Assembly: GCA_009886755.1 (NCBI GenBank)
Contig: QXYU01000011.1
Span: 1-45,518, forward strand
Length of the DNA: 45,518 nucleotides
Source of the DNA: Flavobacteriaceae bacterium
GTDB lineage: Bacteria; Bacteroidota; Bacteroidia; Flavobacteriales; Flavobacteriaceae
Direction: 5' to 3'
Part shown: positions 27,526-36,667 of the stretch, piece after piece
Position numbering within the stretch: position 1 is the first letter of the stretch
How the letters are laid out: each line of letters starts with the position of its first letter
Program-made: the position numbers and the translations under genes
Notes under the pieces: generated by a model
The model's database searches: none
Seen by the model: only the letters and a program-made list of their open reading frames with translations
What the model was told of the DNA's origin: nothing

Positions 27526-28402
27526 GCTCTTTCCCTTCGTGCTTAAAGCGACGGTGCGACCATAAATACTGAACGGGATCTTGGTAGATTTGTGCTTCTA
27601 ATTTGTCGTAAAAACGATTTGTAATATCGTTTTCTGGAGTGGCTTTTGGGTTTTCTTCTAATACTTCAAACTGAACCTCATAATATCCTCTCTTTACGCG
27701 ATTTATGGAAGCGTAAACTAAAGGAATATCAAATTCTTTTGCTAGTCGTTCTGCCCCAGTGAACACCGGAACGCGTATCCCTAAAAAGGATCGCCAATAG
27801 GCCTTTGGATTCATTCTAGGCGATTGATCCATCGCAAAACCATACGCTCTCGGAATCGATTTTTGTTCTTGGCGAGTCAAAGTCGCCACGGTTTCTTTTC
27901 GTGGAAGCAATAAAACCTGGTATTTTTTGCGAACACGCTTGATGAAATTGTTGAAATAGGGATTTTGCAGAGGACTGTATATCAGGTAGGGGTATTGCTT
28001 GTGAAACTGAAGTCCCAAAGATGCCATCCATTCCCAGTTGGAGTAGTGTCCACAAACGATAAAGACCGAACGGTCCTGGTTTTCATACTGGGTTAGCGCC
28101 TCAATATCAATCACTTTAAATCGTTTCTGGATAGCCTTTGGCGATAGGGTAATACTTTTGATGGTCTCTAAAATCACATCGCTCAGATTCAGGTAGAATT
28201 TTGCTCGAATTTGGGCGCGTTCGTGCTGTGTTTTGTCGGGAAAAATACGATCCAAATAAGTTTGAATCATCTTTTTACGGTAGCCAATTACCCGATGTAG
28301 GAGGAAAGCTAAGCCGTTTGAGATAAGGTGTAATACCCAAAAGGGGAGGAAAGAGAGCCCGTAAAGTAGGGGGGCGAGGACGATAAAGGCAATTCGATTC
28401 AA
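27509..28402 (-). CDS. Lysophospholipid/lipid A acyltransferase (LpxL/HtrB type)
   Basis: The 297-residue product has an N-terminal membrane helix (IAFIVLAPLLYGLSFLPFWVL) and the HtrB-type acyltransferase core with HX4E in VCGHYSNWEWMASLG, followed by YSPLQNPYFNNFIKR, FAMDQSPR and FLGIRVPVFTGAERLAKEF. These enzymes add secondary acyl chains to lipid A at the inner membrane. The start is TTG at 28402-28400, matching the family N-terminus; a TATATTTG box lies 16 bp upstream. The end overlaps glmM by 17 bp on the opposite strand. The exact acyl chain cannot be read. Confidence 0.9.
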   Translation of the reverse strand: MNRIAFIVLAPLLYGLSFLPFWVLHLISNGLAFLLHRVIGYRKKMIQTYLDRIFPDKTQHERAQIRAKFYLNLSDVILETIKSITLSPKAIQKRFKVIDIEALTQYENQDRSVFIVCGHYSNWEWMASLGLQFHKQYPYLIYSPLQNPYFNNFIKRVRKKYQVLLLPRKETVATLTRQEQKSIPRAYGFAMDQSPRMNPKAYWRSFLGIRVPVFTGAERLAKEFDIPLVYASINRVKRGYYEVQFEVLEENPKATPENDITNRFYDKLEAQIYQDPVQYLWSHRRFKHEGKELISKR

Positions 28403-28418
28403 AGGGTTGTCTTTGGAG

Positions 28419-28426
28419 CAAATATA
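28419..28426 (-). promoter_or_regulatory. -7 box of the lipid A-type acyltransferase gene
   Basis: The minus strand reads TATATTTG, a full TAnnTTTG match, 16 bases before the TTG start. It supports this start. Confidence 0.55.
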
Positions 28427-28453
28427 CTACATTGCGCATTTGAAACATATCCT

Positions 28454-29050
28454 ATGGCCTTGAGTTTTTATGTGCTGCTTCTGATCGCTGCCAATGTGCT
28501 GATTTCCCGAAAAGGATTTCAATACTCCTCTTTTTTTAACAAATACCTGTTTCAAATAGCAGCTATAAATCAAGGGCAATACTACCGATTGATTTCTTCC
28601 AGTTTTTTACATGCAGACACCACTCATTTGCTCTTTAATATGATGACGCTTGTGTTTTTTGGAGATTACGTAGTAAGTTATTTTGGGGGCTATGCTTTTT
28701 GGTTGTTGTATTTTGGGAGTGTTTTTAGTGGCAGCGTTTTAGGTATGTATTTTAATCGAAGTAAACCGAGTTATAGTGCCGTGGGCGCGAGTGGAGGAGT
28801 CATTGGTGTCCTTTTTTCAGCCCTATTGGCTTTTCCAGAGATGAAAGTAGGCTTCTTATTTATCCCAATTCCCATGCCGGGTTACTTGTTTGTGTTGCTC
28901 TATCTAGGATATACTCTTTATGGAATGAAAAGCCAACGAGATCAAATAGGGCACTCTGCACATCTAGGCGGTGCTGTGGGAGGGATTCTATTGAGTTTGA
29001 TGTTTTCCCCTCAATTACTTAGGGACTGGATGCAGTACCTTCCCTTTTAA
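28454..29050 (+). CDS. Rhomboid-family intramembrane serine protease
   Basis: The 198-residue product is a six-helix membrane protein with the rhomboid pattern: FLHADTTHLLFNM in the second helix region, the nucleophile Ser113 in AVGASGGVIGVL, and the catalytic histidine, probably His170, in GHSAHLGGAVGG. It should cleave membrane-anchored substrates within the bilayer. The protein has only the core domain. It is divergent from the acyltransferase gene (51 bp), and its stop is 2 bp from the stop of the convergent TlpA-like gene. Confidence 0.92.
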   Translation: MALSFYVLLLIAANVLISRKGFQYSSFFNKYLFQIAAINQGQYYRLISSSFLHADTTHLLFNMMTLVFFGDYVVSYFGGYAFWLLYFGSVFSGSVLGMYFNRSKPSYSAVGASGGVIGVLFSALLAFPEMKVGFLFIPIPMPGYLFVLLYLGYTLYGMKSQRDQIGHSAHLGGAVGGILLSLMFSPQLLRDWMQYLPF

Positions 29051-29052
29051 TC

Positions 29053-30150
29053 TTATTGCATTAATTTCGTCAGGGTTGTTTCTAGTTGAGGTCCCCGAAG
29101 GTTTTTGGCAATAATAAAACCGTTTTCATCCAATATAAAGGTGGCTGGAATGGAAGACACTTTATATAGCTGTGCGACCGGATCTCTCCAGTGTTTCAAA
29201 TTAGACACATGATCCCAGTTTAAGCCATCGTCTTTAATGGCCTGAAGCCAACGTTTTTTGTCTCGATCCAAAGAGACACTTACCACATGCAAGCCTTTAT
29301 CTTTGAGCTTGTTATAGGCACGAACAAGGTTGGGGTTTTCAATGCGGCAGGGACGGCACCAGGATGCCCAAAAATCAAGAATGGTGATTTTTCCTAATTG
29401 TTTTTGCAGTTCTAAAGGACTGCCTTCGGGGTTTGGTGCTGTAAAATTAGGAGCCTTGCTGCCAATGTCAGTAGGGGAGATGGGGGCATTGAGTCGGCTT
29501 TGAATGCCTTGTCCTATGACCGATTGCTGTATACGCTCCGAATAAGTAGTAAAAATAGGCTTGACTTGCGCAGGGCTAAGGGTTTTACTGTTAAGCATCC
29601 GATCCAGTAATAAAACGGATAAATAAGAATCGGTCTTGTCTGTAATTAATCCTTGCTCGTAGGAACTAATCTCCTGTCGGACTTGGTTGGTCTGTCGTTG
29701 TAATTCTTCAACCAACAAATTGTCATTGTACTGTCGCGCCTCATTAATCTCTTCGGTGAGCTGTTGCAATTGGACTCCGTAGGCTTCACTTTGATCTTTA
29801 AACGCCATATAATCATCATTGGAAAGAGATCCTGATGTTTTTGAATTGGCAATATTCTCAGATTTGATGGCCATTGTCAAGCTACCTTTTTCAGCAATAA
29901 AAGGAAAGCTGCCATTTTTACCTTCCACAGTAATAAAATTAATATTTGGCTTTTCGACGGCTACCTTAAAAAGAAATTTTCCCTCGACAGAAGGAACCGT
30001 ATCATAGGGGCGAGGCTGGTTATTGCTATCTGGAATATAACGGATAATCTTCAAGGGTTCGTCTGAATCAATCGTACCTTTGATCACTAACTCGTGTGAT
30101 TCGGAACAACCCAAACAAGCCAAAACAACTATTCCAAGGAGCTTTTTCAT
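29053..30150 (-). CDS. TlpA-like thiol-disulfide lipoprotein with DUF4369-type N-terminus
   Basis: The 365-residue product is a lipoprotein (MKKLLGIVVLACLGC, Cys15). The N-terminal 110 residues (LVIKGTIDSDEPLKI, GKFLFKVAVEKPN) match the DUF4369 type common in Bacteroidota, a charged helical linker follows (115-165), and the C-terminal 130 residues are a thioredoxin fold with the active site WASWCRPCRIENP (Cys265 and Cys268) and cis-Pro in VSSIPATFILDENG. It probably reduces or exchanges disulfides of envelope proteins. A TATTTTTG box lies 13 bp upstream. Confidence 0.92.
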   Translation of the reverse strand: MKKLLGIVVLACLGCSESHELVIKGTIDSDEPLKIIRYIPDSNNQPRPYDTVPSVEGKFLFKVAVEKPNINFITVEGKNGSFPFIAEKGSLTMAIKSENIANSKTSGSLSNDDYMAFKDQSEAYGVQLQQLTEEINEARQYNDNLLVEELQRQTNQVRQEISSYEQGLITDKTDSYLSVLLLDRMLNSKTLSPAQVKPIFTTYSERIQQSVIGQGIQSRLNAPISPTDIGSKAPNFTAPNPEGSPLELQKQLGKITILDFWASWCRPCRIENPNLVRAYNKLKDKGLHVVSVSLDRDKKRWLQAIKDDGLNWDHVSNLKHWRDPVAQLYKVSSIPATFILDENGFIIAKNLRGPQLETTLTKLMQ

Positions 30151-30163
30151 ATTAAAATTTTTC

Positions 30164-30171
30164 CAAAAATA
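30164..30171 (-). promoter_or_regulatory. -7 box of the TlpA-like gene
   Basis: The minus strand reads TATTTTTG, a full TAnnTTTG match ending 13 bases before the ATG. Confidence 0.5.
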
Positions 30172-30251
30172 CGGAATTTAAGATCTCTTTTCATGGTGAT
30201 TTTGCTACAAGAATGCCTATGAAAATGTTAATGTTTGACAACAGTTTGCAG

Positions 30252-30259
30252 TATATTTG
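30252..30259 (+). promoter_or_regulatory. -7 box of aroC
   Basis: TATATTTG is a full TAnnTTTG match, 9 bases before the ATG at 30269. A TTTG at 30234-30237 could be the -33 element, but the 14-base spacing is shorter than usual. The box rules out the TTG at 30257 as a start, since that TTG is part of the promoter. Confidence 0.55.
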
Positions 30260-30268
30260 CCCTTCATT

Positions 30269-31333
30269 ATGGCAGGAAATTCTTTTGGGCAACTGTTTCG
30301 CCTTACGACTTTTGGAGAATCTCACGGCGCTGCAATCGGCGGAGTGATTGATGGATGCCCCTCTGGCATCGAATTGGATATTGACGCAATACAAACCGAT
30401 CTTAATCGACGTAAACCGGGGCAATCTGCCCTTGTGACACAGCGTAAGGAACCCGATGAAGTGGTTTTTTATTCGGGTATTTTTGAAGGGAAAACCACCG
30501 GAACTCCTATCGGATTCGCGATTCACAACACAAACCAAAAGTCTAAGGACTACTCCCATATCAAGGACAGTTATCGACCTTCGCATGCCGATAAGGTGTA
30601 TGATGAGAAATACGGTGTTCGAGACTATCGAGGTGGTGGACGCAGTTCTGCTCGAGAAACTGCCAGCAGAGTGGTGGCAGGCGCCATTGCAAAGCAACTT
30701 CTTTCATCTGTTTCTATTGACGCTTATGTTTCTGCAGTAGGTCCAATTGCACTCGATGAAAACTATCAAGAACTGAATTTTGATTTGACAGAAAGTAATC
30801 CTGTACGTTGCCCCGACCCTGACAAGGCAGCGGAAATGGAAGCCTATATTCGACAAATCCGAAAAGAAGGCGATACCGTGGGCGGGGTGGTTAGTTGTGT
30901 AATTAAGGATGTACCCCTAGGACTTGGAGAGCCTGTATTTGATAAGCTGCATGCCGAACTGGGAAAAGCCATGCTTTCTATCAATGCCGTTAAAGGTTTT
31001 GAATACGGTAGCGGTTTTGCCGGAGCCCAACGCAAAGGGAGTCAGCACAATGATCAATTCAATGCTGATGGCAGCACTCAAACCAATCATTCTGGGGGTG
31101 TACAAGGTGGGATTTCCAACGGAATGGATATCTATTTTAAAGTAGCCTTTAAGCCTGTCGCAACCATCATGCAAACCCAAACAACACTGAATAAGCAAGG
31201 GGAAATGGTTGAAATGCAAGGCAAAGGACGACACGATCCCTGTGTTGTTCCTAGAGCTGTTCCTATCGTAGAAGCAATGGCAGCATTGGTTCTAGCAGAT
31301 TTTTCACTCCTTAACCGAAGTACTAAGCTTTAA
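30269..31333 (+). CDS. aroC: Chorismate synthase
   Basis: The start is placed at ATG 30269 ([20 protein letters not shown]), giving 354 residues. Family signatures are all present: [58 protein letters not shown], an inner QHNDQF with [13 protein letters not shown], and [21 protein letters not shown]. It forms chorismate from 5-enolpyruvylshikimate-3-phosphate with reduced FMN, the last shikimate step. No other aromatic pathway gene is in the window. The identification is secure. Confidence 0.98.
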   Translation: MAGNSFGQLFRLTTFGESHGAAIGGVIDGCPSGIELDIDAIQTDLNRRKPGQSALVTQRKEPDEVVFYSGIFEGKTTGTPIGFAIHNTNQKSKDYSHIKDSYRPSHADKVYDEKYGVRDYRGGGRSSARETASRVVAGAIAKQLLSSVSIDAYVSAVGPIALDENYQELNFDLTESNPVRCPDPDKAAEMEAYIRQIRKEGDTVGGVVSCVIKDVPLGLGEPVFDKLHAELGKAMLSINAVKGFEYGSGFAGAQRKGSQHNDQFNADGSTQTNHSGGVQGGISNGMDIYFKVAFKPVATIMQTQTTLNKQGEMVEMQGKGRHDPCVVPRAVPIVEAMAALVLADFSLLNRSTKL

Positions 31334-31379
31334 AATTTTATCCGTACTTTTCGTCCTACCTAAATTGAATTTATTCAGC

Positions 31380-32663
31380 ATGAAAAAATTAGCCCTTCAC
31401 TGGAAAATTTTAATTGGAATGCTTTTGGGCGTTCTTTTTGGTCTCACCATGTCATTTGTTGATTCTGGAGACTTGATCGTTCGTGATTATGTCAAACCTT
31501 TTGGCACCATCTTTATCAATCTACTCAAGCTGATAGCTATCCCCCTGATTCTTGCCTCCCTAATCAAGGGCGTATCGGATTTGAAAGACATCTCCAAGCT
31601 TTCTGCTATGGGAGGTCGAACTATAGGGGCTTATTTGTTGACTACCCTAGTTGCGGTTAGCATCGGGTTGGTTTTAGTAAATACAATAAAACCGGGGAAA
31701 TCGATTAGTGTAGATACCCGTCAAGAACTGGTAGAAGCCTACTCTTCCGATGCTGATGCAAAACGTAAAGTGGCCGCAAAGCAACGTGAGGCAGGCCCCT
31801 TGCAGGCGTTGGTGGACATTGTGCCAGACAATATCTTTCAAGCTGCTACTAGCAATCGCAATATGCTGCAAATCATCTTTTTCGCACTCTTTTTTGGAGT
31901 GGGAATGATTTTGATTCCAGAAGAAAAATCCAGAAGTGTCAAAGGTTTTTTTGATGCATTTAATGAAGTAATTCTCAAAATGATTGATCTCATCATGTTG
32001 ATTGCTCCTTATGGAGTATTTGCATTGCTAGCCGCCTTAGTGGTGGAAGCACCCAGTCTGGAATTATTCAAAGCCTTGGCTCTCTACGCGATTACCCTTC
32101 TTTTAGGCTTGGCTTTGATGATTGGGGTTTATGCTGCTGCGGTTCGCGTTTTTGCCAAGCGGAGTCCTAGCTTTTTCTTTAAAGGAATTGCGCCAGCTCA
32201 GCTTTTAGCTTTTTCCACTTCTTCTAGTGCTGCAACACTTCCGGTAACGATGGAGCGTGTTGAAGAACATTTAGGGGTAGATGAAGAAGTTGCTAGTTTT
32301 GTATTGCCTATTGGTGCTACGATTAACATGGATGGGACCAGTGTGTATCAAGGAGTAGCGGCTGTATTTATCGCCCAGGCATTTGGCTTGGATTTAAGCC
32401 TATCGGCTCAACTGGGTATCATTTTTACCGCAACCTTGGCCTCTATTGGTACCGCGGCCGTTCCAAGTGCAGGCATTGTTATGCTGGTAATTGTCTTGGC
32501 GCAGGCTGGAATTCCAGAAGCGGGTCTAGCACTTATTTTTGCTATTGACCGTCCGTTGGATATGTGTCGCACCATTGTAAACGTTACTGGAGACGCAGCT
32601 GTTTCCCTTATGGTAGGAACATCCTTGGGGAAAGTCAAAGCAGTTCCGCAAGAAAAAAAATAA
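31380..32663 (+). CDS. Dicarboxylate/amino acid:cation symporter (DAACS family)
   Basis: The start is placed at ATG 31380 (MKKLALHWKILIGMLLG) rather than TTG 31365. The 427-residue membrane protein has the glutamate-transporter pattern: FINLLKLIAIPLILASLIKGVSDL, the serine-rich hairpin LAFSTSSSAATLPVTMERVEE, the motif PIGATINMDGTSVYQG, FTATLASIGTAAVPSAG, and DRPLDMCRTIVNVTGDA, which binds substrate and sodium. It imports acidic amino acids or C4-dicarboxylates with Na+ or H+. It follows aroC by 46 bp; TACTTTTC (31345-31352) may be its own promoter. Confidence 0.93.
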   Translation: MKKLALHWKILIGMLLGVLFGLTMSFVDSGDLIVRDYVKPFGTIFINLLKLIAIPLILASLIKGVSDLKDISKLSAMGGRTIGAYLLTTLVAVSIGLVLVNTIKPGKSISVDTRQELVEAYSSDADAKRKVAAKQREAGPLQALVDIVPDNIFQAATSNRNMLQIIFFALFFGVGMILIPEEKSRSVKGFFDAFNEVILKMIDLIMLIAPYGVFALLAALVVEAPSLELFKALALYAITLLLGLALMIGVYAAAVRVFAKRSPSFFFKGIAPAQLLAFSTSSSAATLPVTMERVEEHLGVDEEVASFVLPIGATINMDGTSVYQGVAAVFIAQAFGLDLSLSAQLGIIFTATLASIGTAAVPSAGIVMLVIVLAQAGIPEAGLALIFAIDRPLDMCRTIVNVTGDAAVSLMVGTSLGKVKAVPQEKK

Positions 32664-32676
32664 GATGATCATTACC

Positions 32677-33132
32677 CTAAAAAGTAGTACAAAGCGCACC
32701 TTTACTTTTCTTAAGGTATACCTTCTGTTGTTTTTCCTGCAATAGAACTTTTGGATCTTTGATTTGGTAGTCTAAGACTAAGTCACCATCGCAATAAACA
32801 CCATTCCCTTTGGAGTCCCAGCGAATGCTCACATAAAAAACTTCGTCACTCGTGGAAAAGGAATCCCATTTTTCTTCAATAATAGGGAGGCTTGCCTCAA
32901 AAGGTAATGTCTTGGTCCAAAAATAGCTCTCTTTTATTAAGGTTCTTTTTTGTGTATCCGAATCTTTCGTGTGGATTTGCAACTGAAAATGACCATGAAG
33001 AGTGGGGCACGATTCGGTAGCTTGAAAATAGAGGTGCAAGTTTTTCTTAGGTAGTGGAGCATGAAGAGACTCCTCAGGATAGCACTGTACAAAACATAAA
33101 CTCAAACAAATAATAAATAATAGTCGTATCAT
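32677..33132 (-). CDS. Small lipoprotein of unknown function
   Basis: The 151-residue product begins with a lipoprotein signal (MIRLLFIICLSLCFVQC, Cys17). The mature part is rich in beta-forming residues, with TESCPTLHGHFQLQIH, FYVSIRWDSKGNGVYCDG and a basic C-terminus; three mature cysteines besides the lipidated one could form a disulfide. I do not recognise a family. It converges on the symporter gene with 13 bp between stops and lies 124 bp downstream of the DCC gene. The signal peptide and spacing support a real gene. Confidence 0.72.
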   Translation of the reverse strand: MIRLLFIICLSLCFVQCYPEESLHAPLPKKNLHLYFQATESCPTLHGHFQLQIHTKDSDTQKRTLIKESYFWTKTLPFEASLPIIEEKWDSFSTSDEVFYVSIRWDSKGNGVYCDGDLVLDYQIKDPKVLLQEKQQKVYLKKSKGALCTTF

Positions 33133-33256
33133 AATAAATGATTTAGGATACGGCTAAAGTATTTCAAGGGAATTATTCACGAAATAGAAAAGTAGTTTCT
33201 GGTGAAAGAGCCGTACTATATGGCTGTTCCTTTGTTCTATTCGGGGAACACTTTAT

Positions 33257-33661
33257 TTATGAAATAAAACGCTCTTTGAATCCAGTTGGAGGGGGAGGAC
33301 AACTGCTGTGAGTTCCAAACCAAAGCTTTCGATTGCGAGCAATCAAACGATAGACCCCATCGGTGAAGCGTGTAGGGAGGAATCGAAAAAGCGCCAGCAA
33401 ATTGAAAATGCCACCAAGCTTTTTCGCAATGATAAATATCGCTGCAGAATGCATCCAATAGGCTTGTCCCTGTTGCCATAGTACAATAGAATCTTCTGTT
33501 TCCAATCCGCGCTCTTTTAGGAAGTCTTGCCCCAGTTTTCCCTCTAATTCCGCAAAAGAAAAGCGTTCTTTCGCATCATATTTCAGGACCTGTTTCACCC
33601 AAAAGTGACATAGCACACAGTGTCCATCGAAAAAAATCACAAAGGGTCGTTCTGAAATCAT
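33257..33661 (-). CDS. DCC-family (DUF393) thiol-disulfide oxidoreductase-like protein
   Basis: The 134-residue product has the DxxCxxC motif that names the family (FFDGHCVLCHFWVKQVL), followed by a thioredoxin-like pattern and a C-terminal YRLIARNRKLWFG ending in a Ser-Cys-Pro-rich tail. The molecular role of DCC proteins is poorly defined; the CxxC suggests redox chemistry. Its ATG overlaps the mutS2 stop (TGATG at 33663-33659), so it is translationally coupled to mutS2. Confidence 0.9.
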   Translation of the reverse strand: MISERPFVIFFDGHCVLCHFWVKQVLKYDAKERFSFAELEGKLGQDFLKERGLETEDSIVLWQQGQAYWMHSAAIFIIAKKLGGIFNLLALFRFLPTRFTDGVYRLIARNRKLWFGTHSSCPPPPTGFKERFIS

Positions 33662-35826
33662 CAGGCGAGTTCTAATTGTTCTAAATCCACTTGAGTAGTG
33701 AAAATACCGTAATTAACAAAACCTTTTTTCTTCTCAATACTATCCAAAGTGCCCACCGAACGGCTGTCTTTAATACGAACCTTGTCTCCAACTTTAAGTA
33801 TTACTTTAACTTTAGGTTTTACAACAATTGGTTTCTTTTTGACCTTCTTTTCTTTACGGATTTTCTCCATTTTTTGCTGCACCTCTTGGTCAATCTTCTT
33901 TTTCTCAGCTTTCTCTTTTTTTGCAAGCGTAGCTGTTTTACGTTTTCGTTTGGAGTTTTCGGTCTCTACCATTTTGAGGAGCTCCGCGATAAGAGGGCGT
34001 TTCTTGTTATTGACAAAATAGCGTTCTGCCAAATCATAGACTTTGTTCCCTAAAACAATCATCCGCTGGTTGTGGTCAAAGAGCTCTTGATAACTGGTTA
34101 ATTTGGATTTGATTTTTTGATTCAGCACTTCCAGTTTCTCGGACTCAACTTGAGCTTTATTTTCTTTTTCCCGAAGTGATTGCCCTGTTTTAGCCATTTG
34201 ACTGCGTTCTTTCTGCAGTTTGGCAATAGTGGCATCAAAACGAACTTTGCCACGTTCTATCTTCTTCTTAGCGCGATTGATTAAGCTATAGGGCAAACCG
34301 TTTTTTTGTGCCACTTCAAATGTAAAGGAGCTGCCGGCTTCCCCAGTGATAAGTTTGAACACCGGTTCCAGTGTGCGATTATCAAACTGCATATTGGCAT
34401 TTTCCATAGCCGGGAGTTCATTCGCTAAAACCTTGAGATTGGAGTAGTGGGTTGTGATCAATCCCAAAGCATTGCGTTCGTAGAAATCTTCTAGTATTAC
34501 CTCGGCTAAGGCACCCCCTAGTTCTGGATCGGATCCCGTTCCGAATTCATCAATCAAAAAGAGGGTGTTCTCATTGCATTTTCGCAAAAAGATCTTCATG
34601 TTTTTCAATCGATAGGAATAGGTGCTCAAATGATTTTCGATCGATTGATTATCTCCAATATCGGTAAGAATGCTATTAAATAGCGTGGCACGACTTTGTT
34701 CGTGAACAGGAATCAAAATACCACTTTGCAGCATTAATTGGAGGAGTCCCACTGTTTTCAGGGTAATACTTTTTCCTCCAGCGTTAGGGCCAGAAATGAC
34801 AATGATTCGTTTGTCAGGACTTAGATGAATGTCTTGCGGATAGGTTTTTTTGTTCTCTACCTGGTGGGTTTTCCACAATAAAGGGTGATAGGCTTGTACG
34901 TATTCAATCTCTGAACGTTCTTTGATCTTTGGGAGGATTCCATTGATGTCTTGTGCATAGCATGCTTTGGCATAGATCACGTCTAGCGAAAGGAGATAAT
35001 GTTGATACTGGCCGATCAAATGGACAAAAGGGCGCAAAAAATCGGTGAGTTGACTGAGGATTTTTTTGATTTCTTCGGTTTCTTCAAAAACAAGATTTTG
35101 CAACTCACGAGTCAATTGCGCAGTGGCTTCGGGTTCCATAAATACAATGCTACCTGTTTTGGAACTCCCCATAATGGTGCCTTTAATCTTTCGTCGGTGC
35201 ATGGCTTTGACAGCCAATACACGCTTATTGTCCAGAACGGATTCCCGAATATCATCCAAATAGTCTTGTTGGGTATAGTAACTCAAGGCTTTGTTAAAGC
35301 TTTGACCAATGCGACCTTTTAACTGATTGATTTGCTTTCGAATTCGTGCCAAATCCTCTGAGGCATTGTTACGCACTTCTCCAAAGCGATCGATTATCGC
35401 ATCGACTTCTTGTTTGATCTCCTTGTTCAGCTCAATTTCTTTTCCTTGGGAAAAGAGTGTGGGATAGTACGATTTGAATTTTTTGAAAAACTTCAAAAGG
35501 ATGTTCACTGTTTCGGAAGTGCTGCCAATATTGCGAAATGCTTGAATTTCCAGAACACTATTTTCAATCTGTAGCATCTGGATGGCTTTGCTAAGGTCTT
35601 CAAAACCGTGATTGGGAATTCGATTGTCGTTATCAAAAGAGGCGCGAAACTCAAAAACGGATTGGAGCTGTTTATGGAGATCTGGACTGTTGGGCAGCGG
35701 TTTGCTTTCCAAACAAGTGGCGGTACCCATTTCAGTAACAGCAAAAACAGCTACCTGCTTTAAGACCTCTTGGTATTCCAGATCTTCAAGAGTTTTTTGA
35801 GGGATATAGACGTTTTTGTTTTCCAT
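33661..35826 (-). CDS. mutS2: MutS2-family DNA-binding ATPase lacking an Smr domain
   Basis: The 721-residue product has the MutS2 core/lever region (with long helices near 130-260), Walker A GPNAGGKSITLKTVG (346-353), signature STYSYRLKNM, Walker B LFLIDEFGTGSDPELGGALAE and the switch TTHYSNLK. A very basic coiled coil follows (about 515-660), and the protein ends in a short KOW-like strand domain (VGDKVRIKDSRSVGTLDSIE). Typical MutS2 proteins continue into a C-terminal Smr nuclease domain; here the stop comes first, so ribosome-rescue or nuclease functions tied to Smr should be absent. A TATTTTTG box lies 12 bp upstream; ung is divergent with 28 bp between start codons. Confidence 0.93.
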   Translation of the reverse strand: MENKNVYIPQKTLEDLEYQEVLKQVAVFAVTEMGTATCLESKPLPNSPDLHKQLQSVFEFRASFDNDNRIPNHGFEDLSKAIQMLQIENSVLEIQAFRNIGSTSETVNILLKFFKKFKSYYPTLFSQGKEIELNKEIKQEVDAIIDRFGEVRNNASEDLARIRKQINQLKGRIGQSFNKALSYYTQQDYLDDIRESVLDNKRVLAVKAMHRRKIKGTIMGSSKTGSIVFMEPEATAQLTRELQNLVFEETEEIKKILSQLTDFLRPFVHLIGQYQHYLLSLDVIYAKACYAQDINGILPKIKERSEIEYVQAYHPLLWKTHQVENKKTYPQDIHLSPDKRIIVISGPNAGGKSITLKTVGLLQLMLQSGILIPVHEQSRATLFNSILTDIGDNQSIENHLSTYSYRLKNMKIFLRKCNENTLFLIDEFGTGSDPELGGALAEVILEDFYERNALGLITTHYSNLKVLANELPAMENANMQFDNRTLEPVFKLITGEAGSSFTFEVAQKNGLPYSLINRAKKKIERGKVRFDATIAKLQKERSQMAKTGQSLREKENKAQVESEKLEVLNQKIKSKLTSYQELFDHNQRMIVLGNKVYDLAERYFVNNKKRPLIAELLKMVETENSKRKRKTATLAKKEKAEKKKIDQEVQQKMEKIRKEKKVKKKPIVVKPKVKVILKVGDKVRIKDSRSVGTLDSIEKKKGFVNYGIFTTQVDLEQLELA

Positions 35827-35838
35827 AACTTAGCGCTG

Positions 35839-35846
35839 CAAAAATA
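35839..35846 (-). promoter_or_regulatory. -7 box of mutS2
   Basis: The minus strand reads TATTTTTG, a full TAnnTTTG match ending 12 bases before the ATG. It lies in the 28-bp gap shared with ung, so the two divergent promoters must overlap each other's genes. Confidence 0.55.
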
Positions 35847-35854
35847 ACGAAATT

Positions 35855-36520
35855 ATGGCTGTACGGATTCATCCCAGCTGGGAAAAGTTGCTCCATAGCG
35901 AGTTCGAAGCTTCTTATTTTCAAAAGCTTATCGAATTTGTTCAAAGGGCCTATGCTGCCGAGCCCTGTTATCCTCCAGGTTCTGAAATTTTTAAGGCTTT
36001 CGATGTCTGCCCATTAGAAAAAACCCAAGTAGTACTTTTGGGACAAGATCCATACCACGGTCCTGGGCAAGCGCAAGGCTTGTGTTTCTCCGTTCCAGAA
36101 GGAATTCCACTCCCTCCTTCTTTGATCAATATTTTTAAAGAACTGCAAACGGATGTAGGGAAGACCTACCCTAAAGTCGGTGATCTGACAGCTTGGGCTT
36201 CCCAAGGCGTACTGTTATTGAATACAACGCTAACGGTGGCTGCTCATCGGGCTGGAAGCCATCAGGGGAAAGGATGGGAACAGTTTACCGATGCCGTGAT
36301 CCAAAAGCTGTCCGCAGAGAAAGAAGGGCTTGTATTCCTTCTTTGGGGAGGCTATGCCAAAAAGAAAATCCCATTGATCGACGCCACACGCCACCTGATA
36401 CTTACCAGCGGGCATCCATCCCCGTTAAGTGCTAACCGTGGCTATTGGTTTGGCAACCGCCATTTTAGCCAATGCAATGCCTATTTGCTATCCAAAGGGC
36501 AGACACCGATTGAGTGGTAG
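35855..36520 (+). CDS. ung: Uracil-DNA glycosylase (family 1)
   Basis: The 221-residue product is a standard Ung. The water-activating loop is VVLLGQDPYHGPGQAQGLCFSV with Asp65, followed by PPSLINIFKEL, LLNTTLTVAAHRAGSHQGKGWEQFTD and the DNA-intercalation loop GHPSPLSANRG with His187. It removes uracil from DNA to start base-excision repair. It is divergent from mutS2. The identification is secure. Confidence 0.98.
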   Translation: MAVRIHPSWEKLLHSEFEASYFQKLIEFVQRAYAAEPCYPPGSEIFKAFDVCPLEKTQVVLLGQDPYHGPGQAQGLCFSVPEGIPLPPSLINIFKELQTDVGKTYPKVGDLTAWASQGVLLLNTTLTVAAHRAGSHQGKGWEQFTDAVIQKLSAEKEGLVFLLWGGYAKKKIPLIDATRHLILTSGHPSPLSANRGYWFGNRHFSQCNAYLLSKGQTPIEW

Positions 36521-36667
36521 TATTAGTACTCTTCCTACAGTTATTGTGACCAAAAAGCGCTAGAAATACTCATTTTAAGTCTTTTTAATACTTTTAACCA
36601 ATAGTGTCCACGTCTATTCTACTGGCGTATAAACCTTAGACTTCTAAAAGAAATTTATCGAAAAGAA
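36521..36667. other. Non-coding stretch between ung and the DUF1572 relic
   Basis: No gene or clear family similarity is seen. An open frame reads into the relic from 36605, but its residues before 36668 do not match the DUF1572 N-terminus. This is presumably where the front of that gene was lost. Confidence 0.4.

Noticed and set aside
33200-33230. Terminator between the DCC gene and the small lipoprotein gene
   Set aside because: AGCC and GGCT arms around TATA-rich bases give only a 4-bp core stem without a T-run of useful length.
33691-34053. Plus-strand hydrophobic protein rich in Phe and Leu
   Set aside because: It is the antisense of the lysine-rich coiled coil of mutS2, whose AAA and AAG codons read as Phe and Leu on the other strand.
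8548-36520. A joint DNA-repair island (uvrD, holA, uvrA, mutS2, ung)
   Set aside because: The genes lie in separate units on both strands, mixed with envelope and metabolic genes; there is no shared promoter or order suggesting a system.
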